Shown here: positions 1 to 5,142 of the stretch, one piece after another
Layout of the letters: the number at the start of each line of letters is the position of its first letter
How positions within the stretch are numbered: position 1 is the stretch's first letter
NCBI GenBank assembly: GCA_016209665.1
Contig: JACQVT010000136.1
Location: 1 to 5,142 of the forward strand
Direction of reading: 5' to 3'
Source: Planctomycetota bacterium
GTDB lineage: Bacteria > Planctomycetota > Phycisphaerae > UBA1845 > PWPN01
DNA length: 5,142 nucleotides
Program-made: the position numbers and the translations under genes
Notes under the pieces: generated by a model
What the model was told of the DNA's origin: nothing
The model's input: only the letters and a program-made list of their open reading frames with translations
Databases searched by the model: none

Positions 1-112
1 AGTGAGAAGTGAGAACGGACTACGGACTACGGACCACGGACCCATGACCACGCAAGCCACTCACCGCCAGCCGCTCACCGCCAGCCGCCAGCCGCAAGCC
101 CCAAGCCTCAAG
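1..112. repeat. Degenerate 7-bp tandem repeat array (about 16 units in one register)
   Basis: The first 112 bases divide cleanly into sixteen 7-mers without changing register. Bases 1-14 are AGTGAGA twice, 15-28 ACGGACT twice, and 29-42 ACGGACC twice. After transition units, CCGCCAG, CCGCTCA, CCGCCAG, CCGCCAG, CCGCAAG, CCCCAAG and CCTCAAG occupy 64-112. Heptamer arrays of this sort normally lie between genes, yet this one extends into the predicted coding region. Because 7 is not a multiple of 3, translation gives a seven-residue period (RQPLTAS then RQPQAPS). The array probably continues upstream of the window. Confidence 0.8.
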
Positions 113-1864
113 CCCTGGCTCACCGCCGCGGCCGCCGTCCTCCTGGGACCCACCGCCGCGGCGTGGGCGGCGACCGGCCTCGCCGAGGTGCCCTCGCCGG
201 GCGGGTTCATCGGCATCGGCCGCGTGGTGCTCGTGCTGGTGGCGGTGACGCCGTGGCTGCTCTTCTGCCAGTGGCTGGACAAGGACGTCGCCCGCTTGCG
301 GAAGATGAACCGGGAGATGTGGAACAGCATCGTGCTGGGCGGCGGGGTTGTCGGGCTGATCCTGTGGATCCTTCTGCCGTGGAAGACGGCGGGCATGTTC
401 GCGGCCGGGTTCGGGCTGTGGTTGGTGGTGACCGTCGGCGTGGGCGGCTCCTACGTGTTCGTCCGCAACAGCATGGTCGACGCCCCCAGCCGGGTGTTCA
501 CGCCGCGGCACATCAAGGCGTGGTTTGCCGGCCTGGGCAAAAAGGGCAAGAAGGACGGGGTTCCATCCCTGGCCATCGAACGGGTCAAGATCACCGGCCC
601 GGACAAGAAGCGGGTGGCCGTCCCCTCGGATCCCAACCAGACCGCGGCCTACGAGGCGGCCCAGAATCTGTTGTTCGATGCCCTGTGGCGGCGGGCCACT
701 GACGTCGAGATGCTGGTCGCGGGCGAGAACGTGCGGATGGCCTATCGGATCGACGGGGTGGTGATGCCGCGCAGCGATCTGTTGCCCCGGGAGGTCGCCG
801 GCCCGGCGGTGGACTTCCTCAAGGGTATCGCCGGGCTGTCGGTCGAGGAGCGGCGCAAGCCGCAGAAGGGCACAATCAGCGGCGTGATCCCCGGCGGCCC
901 CAGCGGCGAGACGAAGATCGAGGTCCTGACCAGCGGCACCACGCAGCACGAGCGGCTGGCCCTCAAGATCGTCGGAGACGAGAACCGCCTCCGCATGGCC
1001 GACCTGGGTGTGACCAAACAGCAGCGCGAGGCAATTGACGGTTTCGTCAAGGCGCCCGGCGGGCTGGTCCTGGTGAGCGGTCCGCGGGGCAGCGGCGTTA
1101 CCACGACGCTGTATGCGGCCCTGCGCTGCCACGACGCGTTCATGCAGAACCTGCTGACCCTCGAGCAGGTGCCGCTGATGGAGCTGGAGAACATCACGCA
1201 GAACCTGTACGACTCGACCAAGCACGAGGGGAGCTACGCCCGGCAGCTCCAGACCGTGCTCCGCCGCGAGCCCGACGTGGTGATGGTCAGCGACTGCATG
1301 GACCGCGAGACGGCCCACTTGGCGGTGACGGCGGCCCGTGGGGGCAAGAAGATCTACATGGGCGTGCAGGCCAAGGACAGCTTCGACGCCCTCAAGCGGG
1401 TGCTGAGCCTGGCCAGCGACACCGACTCCGTCGCCGAGGCCCTGCTCGGCGTGACGTCGCAGCGGCTGCTCCGCAAGCTGTGCGTGGCCTGCCGGATCGC
1501 CTACAAGCCCGACCCGCAGGTGCTCAAGAAGGCCAACCTGCCGCTGGACAAGATCGAGCACTTCTTCCGCATGCCGCGGCCGGAGGAATACGTCGACGAG
1601 AAGGGCAACCCACGGGTCTGCGCGAACTGTCAGAACAGCGGGTACTACGGGCGGACGGGCATCTTCGAGGTCCTGGTCATGAACGACAGCGTCCGCGAGC
1701 AGATCCGGGCCGGCCAGCCGGTGAACGCCATCCGGGCGTCGGCCCGCAAGTCCGGCATGTTATACTTGCAGGAGATCGGCGTGCAGAAGGTGATCGAGGG
1801 CGCGACCAGCATGGCGGAGATGCTGCGGGCCATCCGCGACGAGGAGGCCAAGCCGGGACAGTGA
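44..1864 (+). CDS. Membrane-anchored GspE/PilB-like ATPase homologue with degenerate catalytic motifs (probable pseudo-ATPase)
   Basis: The protein (606 aa from ATG 44) belongs to the GspE/PulE/PilB family of ATPases that power type II secretion and type IV pilus assembly. Family hallmarks in order: YRIDGV (234-239) and ERRKPQKG (269-276) of the N2 domain, a P-loop region (346-354), a Walker B region (about 407-425), a Cys4 zinc site (C480, C483, C526, C529) and GYYGRTGIFE (533-542). Catalytic positions are changed: the P-loop reads GPRGSGVTT with V352 in place of lysine, the Asp box reads LTLEQV (Q375), Walker B reads VMVSDCMD with D417 in place of glutamate, and the TLH-type His box reads GVQAKD (Q442). 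Normal nucleotide hydrolysis is therefore doubtful. Instead of the usual soluble N1 domain there are four probable helices (about 25-45, 57-78, 94-113, 116-140). The start is uncertain: ATG 44 lies in a 7-bp repeat array without a Shine-Dalgarno, the frame is open back to GTG 2 at the window edge, and GTG 188 would remove helix 1. A membrane scaffold or regulator of a pilus or secretion machine is inferred. Confidence 0.85.
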   Translation: MTTQATHRQPLTASRQPQAPSLKPWLTAAAAVLLGPTAAAWAATGLAEVPSPGGFIGIGRVVLVLVAVTPWLLFCQWLDKDVARLRKMNREMWNSIVLGGGVVGLILWILLPWKTAGMFAAGFGLWLVVTVGVGGSYVFVRNSMVDAPSRVFTPRHIKAWFAGLGKKGKKDGVPSLAIERVKITGPDKKRVAVPSDPNQTAAYEAAQNLLFDALWRRATDVEMLVAGENVRMAYRIDGVVMPRSDLLPREVAGPAVDFLKGIAGLSVEERRKPQKGTISGVIPGGPSGETKIEVLTSGTTQHERLALKIVGDENRLRMADLGVTKQQREAIDGFVKAPGGLVLVSGPRGSGVTTTLYAALRCHDAFMQNLLTLEQVPLMELENITQNLYDSTKHEGSYARQLQTVLRREPDVVMVSDCMDRETAHLAVTAARGGKKIYMGVQAKDSFDALKRVLSLASDTDSVAEALLGVTSQRLLRKLCVACRIAYKPDPQVLKKANLPLDKIEHFFRMPRPEEYVDEKGNPRVCANCQNSGYYGRTGIFEVLVMNDSVREQIRAGQPVNAIRASARKSGMLYLQEIGVQKVIEGATSMAEMLRAIRDEEAKPGQ

Positions 1865-1882
1865 GGGCAAACGCAGATGAAT

Positions 1883-1978
1883 CGACACGGAGACGCGGGG
1901 ACGCGGAGACGCGGGGATGGGCCAACTGTCCGTCTCTCCGCGTCTCCGCGTCTCCGCGTCCCCGCGTCCCCGCGTCGG
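1883..1978. repeat. 8-bp repeat array forming a long inverted repeat between genes
   Basis: The left arm holds 8-mers AGACGCGG (1891-1898), GGACGCGG (1899-1906) and AGACGCGG (1907-1914). The right arm holds the opposite-strand form: CGTCTCTC (1931-1938), CGCGTCTC twice (1939-1954), CGCGTCCC twice (1955-1970) and CGCGTCGG (1971-1978). Bases 1888-1914 can pair with 1946-1972 at 26 of 27 positions around a 31-nt loop, and other registers shifted by 8 bp also pair well. There is no T-run after it, so it is not a standard intrinsic terminator. It fills most of the 139-bp gap before the CvpA-like gene. In RNA it could stall or protect the transcript. Confidence 0.85.
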
Positions 1979-1991
1979 TTCTTCCGGCCCT

Positions 1992-1997
1992 GAGGAG
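1992..1997 (+). promoter_or_regulatory. Shine-Dalgarno site of the CvpA-like gene
   Basis: GAGGAG lies 6 nt before ATG 2004. It decides the start against the upstream in-frame ATG 1917, which lies in the octamer repeat, has no such site, and would add 29 repeat-encoded residues. Confidence 0.8.
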
Positions 1998-2003
1998 CTT
2001 GCC

Positions 2004-3944
2004 ATGTGGTTTTCACTATTCGCCGTCGTTTTGATCCTGGCCATCACGTTCTACCAGGGTCTGCTGGGGCTGTTCAGCTCGGTGATCAACTGCATCCTGA
2101 CCATCGTGGCGGCGGCGCTGGCCTTCGGGCTCTACGAGAACGTTTACTTCGACTATCTGATCGACCGTCAGCCCGAGGAGGGGCAGGCGATCGCCCTGAT
2201 GGCCATCTTCATCGTCTCCCTGCTCGTTTTGCGGGTGATCTTCGATCTGGTCATCAAGGACAACGTGCACTTCCCGCTGTACGTGGACCGGGTGGGGGGC
2301 GGCGTCTTCGGCTTTGTCACCGCGATGATCATCATCGGCACGCTCAGCGTGGCCGTCCAGATGCTGCCGTTCTCGTTCCGGTGGCTCGGCTTCTCGCGGT
2401 ACGCGATGTTCGACGCCACCAGCGGCGCCCCGCTCGAACTGACGCCCAAGGACGAGAAGCACGACGCGGAGGACGCCTTGGCCGAGGTGGACATCCGCAC
2501 CGTCAAATTCGTGCGGCAGGGCCTGTGGCTGAGCCCCGATGCGTTCGCCGTCGGCCTGGCCTCGCACTTGTCGGACAATGCCCTGGCCGGCACCAGCAGT
2601 CTGGCCAAGGCGAGACCGGCCCTGCTGGACGACATCTACTGGGCCCGCTTCAACGCCGTCGGGCAGAAGACCGGCGTCGCCCGCGCGGCCGATGCCATTT
2701 CGGTCGAGACCTGCTGGCGGCTGCCGGATGACGGCTTGTACGTCCTCGGCAAAGTCAAGGAGGGCAAGGCCCCGCTGACGCCGCCCCGCGCGAACGACGA
2801 GAAGCTGCCCGGCGGTTACCAGTGGCTGGCGGTGCGGGTCAAGCTGACGAACGACGCCACCGATGACGGTTCGAGCTACCGCTTCACCACCAACCAGGTC
2901 AGCCTGGTGACGCGCGGCAAGGGCGGCCGCACCCGCGTCTATCGCCTGGTGGGGATCAACGCCCCCGCGGAAAACGTTCTGAACGCCCCCAGCAAACTGA
3001 AGGAGCTGCACTACCGGCTGCACCCGGGCGAGACGGTCATCCGCAGCGGGGGACGGTTCGATTTTGTGTTCGAGGTGCCCGAGGACGAGGAACCCTGGTT
3101 CGTCGAGTTCCGCCGGAACGCCCGGGCCGAGGTCCGCCGCATCGACGAGGAAGCGGCGCCGTCGCTGGCCGAGGCGGCCCGCCCCGGCGCCAGGAGGCCC
3201 GGCAAGCGGGACATCAAACCCGAAGACCAACAGGCTCCCGACACCGGTGGTGGCAACGTGCGAGAGGACCAACCCCCGGACCGGGGAAACCGGCCCAAGC
3301 CGCAGATCAACGTGCACAGGGGCGTCGACCCGGGTGAGGAGGCCCGGTCCGGCGGCCGGACGCGAAGGTATACCACCGACCAGACAGGGTCGTTCTTCAG
3401 CAACGACTTGCCGTTTGATTCGTTGACCAACTACACGACGAACACCATCGAGATTCGGTCGGACACGGTCATCGGAGGCCAGGGGTACCTGATCGCCCGC
3501 CTGGACAAGAACGACCAGCCTCTCAAAGGCAACAAACCGCCGCTCCAGCACTTCGATGTACCGGAGAACGTGCGGTTGCTGCAAGTCAGCGTGCGACGGT
3601 TGCATCCGGGCAGCACGCTCGCCCAAGCCATGGACTTCGCCCGGCAGCTTGGAAACGTGTCCGTCAAGGATGGGCAGGGCAAGGAGTATCCCGCGGTCGG
3701 CACCTGGGGTATCGCGACGGTGGGTCGCGACCGATTATTTGAACTCATCTATTTCGACGAGACGACCCAGATCGGATCCCCGGCGCCGCCCAAGCTGGAC
3801 AAGATCCGGCGGGACGACATGGTCAATGACTACGCGCTCTACTACCTGTTCCATATTCCGCCGGGCAAGAGGATCGTGACGTTCCTGACGCCCAAGGGCA
3901 GCGGCGAGGACCTGCGGGACCAGAACCTGGTGGCCCCCAACTGA
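2004..3944 (+). CDS. CvpA-family membrane protein with a large C-terminal extension
   Basis: The protein has 646 aa. Residues 1-123 are hydrophobic and fit the CvpA fold (the E. coli colicin V production protein is about 160 aa): a helical hairpin at about 2-18 and 21-43, a helix at about 61-84 with LVLRVIF, and a helix at about 96-121 preceded by the typical VDRVGGGVFGFV. CvpA proteins are poorly understood inner-membrane proteins tied to envelope homeostasis. Some 520 further residues follow. Residues 140-260 are unassigned. Residues 270-372 look like a beta-sandwich (WLAVRVKLTN, then RLHPGE, then FDFVFEVPEDEE), similar in pattern to DUF4352/TRF2-like domains. Residues 380-455 are a charged, Pro/Gly-rich linker, and 480-635 form a second beta-rich region of unknown family. 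The start follows a strong GAGGAG. The next gene begins 55 bp after the stop, so co-transcription is plausible. The CvpA assignment is fairly sure; the C-terminal domain identity is inference. Confidence 0.8.
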   Translation: MWFSLFAVVLILAITFYQGLLGLFSSVINCILTIVAAALAFGLYENVYFDYLIDRQPEEGQAIALMAIFIVSLLVLRVIFDLVIKDNVHFPLYVDRVGGGVFGFVTAMIIIGTLSVAVQMLPFSFRWLGFSRYAMFDATSGAPLELTPKDEKHDAEDALAEVDIRTVKFVRQGLWLSPDAFAVGLASHLSDNALAGTSSLAKARPALLDDIYWARFNAVGQKTGVARAADAISVETCWRLPDDGLYVLGKVKEGKAPLTPPRANDEKLPGGYQWLAVRVKLTNDATDDGSSYRFTTNQVSLVTRGKGGRTRVYRLVGINAPAENVLNAPSKLKELHYRLHPGETVIRSGGRFDFVFEVPEDEEPWFVEFRRNARAEVRRIDEEAAPSLAEAARPGARRPGKRDIKPEDQQAPDTGGGNVREDQPPDRGNRPKPQINVHRGVDPGEEARSGGRTRRYTTDQTGSFFSNDLPFDSLTNYTTNTIEIRSDTVIGGQGYLIARLDKNDQPLKGNKPPLQHFDVPENVRLLQVSVRRLHPGSTLAQAMDFARQLGNVSVKDGQGKEYPAVGTWGIATVGRDRLFELIYFDETTQIGSPAPPKLDKIRRDDMVNDYALYYLFHIPPGKRIVTFLTPKGSGEDLRDQNLVAPN

Positions 3945-3987
3945 TCGTGGGCCGGTATCAGTTCCGAGAGGCCGGAAGGGTTATCCT

Positions 3988-3991
3988 GGAG
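3988..3991 (+). promoter_or_regulatory. Shine-Dalgarno site of the PepSY-FKBP gene
   Basis: GGAG at this site is 8 nt before ATG 4000 but only 2 nt before ATG 3994. The spacing favours ATG 4000, which shortens the protein by two residues. Confidence 0.6.
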
Positions 3992-3999
3992 CAATGTTG

Positions 4000-4974
4000 A
4001 TGCGCGCCGAGATTTGCGTCTGGCCGATCGTGGCGGTGGTGCTGGGGGGCGGCATCGTACGGGCCGATGATGAGGAGCTGTCGCGAATCCCGCCGGACTA
4101 CGTTCAGTTAGCCGTCCGGCTGGCGGACGCCAAGACGTCATTGCCGGCTGCGATCGTCGCCGCCGAGAGGCGGATCAACGGGCAGGCCCGGTCGGCTGAG
4201 ACCCGGCTCGAGAATGGCCGGCTGGAAGCGGTGATCACAGTGGTTGCGCCGGACGTGACGGCCGAAGTGACCGTCGACCTGGCCAAGGGCGACATGGGCG
4301 CCCCTGCGGCGCAATCCGACGCGCCACTGCTCGCGGCACTGGCGGCGGCGGAGCAGGCCGGCGGCGGCAAGGCGATCCGGGCGACGCCCGACGCCGACCA
4401 CGCGGACCAGATCGTCGTCGAAGTCGTCGCCGCCCAGGCCCGCAAGGAACTCACCATCCACGTCCCCGGCGGCAAGGTTGTGGCGAGCCGCGAACTGTCG
4501 CTGGTCCGGTTTCCGGGGGCGGCGGTCAGCGGCGAGCCGATCGAGACCGCCTCGGGCCTGATGTACTACGACCTGGAGGCAGGCCAGGGCCCAAGCCCGG
4601 TGAACCTCAACGACAAGGTGAAGGTCCACTACACCACTTGGCTGATGAACGGCAAGGAACTGGACAGCTCGTACAAGCAGGGGCCGGCGGTGTTTCTGCC
4701 GCTCAACCAGTTCATCCCCGGCTGGATGGAGGGACTGCGGACGATGAAGGCGGGCGGCAGGCGCAAGCTGATCGTCCCGGCGGCGCTGGCCCACGGACCA
4801 AAGGCCCACGGTGCGATCCCCGCCGGGGCGATGCTGTTGTTCGATGTCCACCTCCTTGACGTGAGCGAGGCCCGGCCCCAGACTCAGCCGGCCCCCGGGG
4901 CGAGCGGGCTGCCCACCGTGCAGCCGACCTCGCGGCCGGCAATGCCCGGCGCGAAGAAACCGTCGGGCGGCTGA
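4000..4974 (+). CDS. Exported FKBP-type peptidyl-prolyl cis-trans isomerase with PepSY-like N-terminal units
   Basis: The protein (324 aa) is probably a periplasmic or secreted foldase that isomerises proline peptide bonds. Residues 1-22 form a signal peptide with a hydrophobic core (about 5-20) and a likely cut after VRA. Residues 183-288 are a single FKBP domain: KVKVHYTTW (Y211 as FKBP12 Y26), NGKELDSS (D222 as D37), FIPGWMEGL (I239 and W242 as I56 and W59), GGRRKLIVP, LAHG, GAIPAG and LLFDVHLLDV (F281 as F99). Two pocket positions differ: F36 is L221 and Y82 is H265. Between signal and FKBP, residues about 34-98 (AIVAAERRI, then LEAVITVV, then AEVTVDLAKGD) and about 107-165 (LLAALAAAE, then IVVEVVAA, then KELTIHVPGGKV) each show the helix-strand-strand pattern of a PepSY domain; this is weaker than the FKBP call. 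Residues 290-324 are a Pro/Ala/Gly-rich tail. Gap to the previous gene is 55 bp. Start ATG 4000 is chosen by GGAG spacing; ATG 3994 is the alternative. Confidence 0.88.
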   Translation: MRAEICVWPIVAVVLGGGIVRADDEELSRIPPDYVQLAVRLADAKTSLPAAIVAAERRINGQARSAETRLENGRLEAVITVVAPDVTAEVTVDLAKGDMGAPAAQSDAPLLAALAAAEQAGGGKAIRATPDADHADQIVVEVVAAQARKELTIHVPGGKVVASRELSLVRFPGAAVSGEPIETASGLMYYDLEAGQGPSPVNLNDKVKVHYTTWLMNGKELDSSYKQGPAVFLPLNQFIPGWMEGLRTMKAGGRRKLIVPAALAHGPKAHGAIPAGAMLLFDVHLLDVSEARPQTQPAPGASGLPTVQPTSRPAMPGAKKPSGG

Positions 4975-4992
4975 GTACGGGCACGGAGTCAA

Positions 4993-5041
4993 TGGGGCGG
5001 CCCCAGTGCGATTGAACCAGCACGAAGCGCAAGCGAGTGCT
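4993..5041. repeat. Small inverted repeats in the non-coding tail
   Basis: Two weak palindromes follow the last gene: TGGGG (4993-4997) with CCCCA (5001-5005), and AGCAC (5019-5023) with GTGCT (5037-5041), the latter enclosing AAGCGCAAGCG. Neither is followed by a T-run, so they are poor terminator candidates. They may belong to the same repeat-rich element as the REP-like hairpins downstream. Confidence 0.35.
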
Positions 5042-5090
5042 CATCGTCTGGCGGGTGGCCCACCTCCTCTGGAGGTGGGGGAGACGATGA
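5041..5090 (+). repeat. REP-like hairpin, copy 1
   Basis: CCCACCTCC (5059-5067) and GGAGGTGGG (5071-5079) form a perfect 9-bp stem with loop TCT. Outside it, TCATCGTCT (5041-5049) and AGACGATGA (5082-5090) form a second perfect 9-bp stem, separated by a 9-nt bulge on one side and 2 nt on the other. The core 5053-5083 is shared with copy 2 in inverted orientation. No T-run follows, so a mobile or REP-type palindrome fits better than a terminator. Confidence 0.75.
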
Positions 5091-5112
5091 TTCTGCCCGG
5101 TTCGCGCATCGG

Positions 5113-5142
5113 CTCCCCCACGTCTGAAGACGTGGGGCACCC
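5113..5142 (-). repeat. REP-like hairpin, copy 2 (inverted, reaches window edge)
   Basis: CCCCACGTCT (5116-5125) and AGACGTGGGG (5128-5137) form a perfect 10-bp stem with a GA loop. Read on the minus strand, the 30 bases start GGGTG and end GGGGGAG, exactly like copy 1 on the plus strand. The middle of the stem differs but stays paired. The element may continue beyond the window. Confidence 0.75.

Noticed and set aside
2..43. GTG 2 as start of the GspE-like gene
   Set aside because: It would add 14 residues translated from the heptamer array; no ribosome site is visible because the window begins here. It cannot be fully excluded.
1..112. CRISPR array
   Set aside because: Units are only 7 bp and directly adjacent, with no spacers.
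20..1561. 513-codon open frame on the minus strand
   Set aside because: It lies opposite the GspE-like gene, gives an Arg/His/Gln/Gly-rich translation with no recognisable domain, and is explained by high GC and few stop codons in the antisense frame.
1917..2003. Upstream in-frame ATG 1917 as start of the CvpA-like gene
   Set aside because: The added residues are pure translation of the octamer repeat, and a strong GAGGAG sits 6 nt before ATG 2004.
2016..3626. 536-codon open frame on the minus strand
   Set aside because: Antisense shadow of the CvpA-like gene; biased composition and no domain signature.
4138..4992. 284-codon open frame on the minus strand
   Set aside because: Antisense to a clear FKBP domain; translation is low-complexity and lacks motifs.
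5116..5137. Hairpin as a rho-independent terminator for the FKBP gene
   Set aside because: The stem is strong, but no T-rich tract follows on either strand, and the element is shared with an inverted copy nearby.

Overview
This GC-rich window from a bacterial chromosome reads as one short cluster of three co-directional (+) genes, bounded and interrupted by simple-repeat elements. The organism is probably a planctomycete-like bacterium, perhaps of the Phycisphaerae type. That is inferred from the strong G/C third-position bias, a CvpA protein with a large C-terminal extension, and the arrays of 7-bp, 8-bp and REP-like repeats. No rRNA or marker gene confirms it.

Layout: (1) A 7-bp tandem repeat runs in a single register from base 1 to about 112 and overlaps the apparent start of the first gene. 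(2) Bases 44-1864 encode a GspE/PilB-like secretion/pilus ATPase homologue. It carries four predicted membrane helices at its N-terminus, and its Walker A lysine, Asp-box acid, Walker B glutamate and His-box histidine are all replaced, while the C-terminal Cys4 zinc site is intact. It looks like a membrane-anchored pseudo-ATPase. (3) The 139-bp gap 1865-2003 holds an 8-bp repeat arranged as a long inverted repeat. (4) Bases 2004-3944 encode a CvpA-type four-helix membrane protein with about 500 extra residues, probably beta-rich domains. (5) Bases 4000-4974 encode a secreted protein with two probable PepSY-like units and a C-terminal FKBP-type peptidyl-prolyl isomerase domain. (6) The tail 4975-5142 has no gene but contains two inverted copies of a REP-like hairpin with compensating stem changes, the second running into the window edge.

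The three genes are close together on one strand and all point to the cell envelope: an inner-membrane GspE-like scaffold, a CvpA membrane protein with a large soluble part, and an exported foldase. The genes may be co-transcribed. A shared pathway is inferred from proximity only. No clear promoter or intrinsic terminator could be identified.
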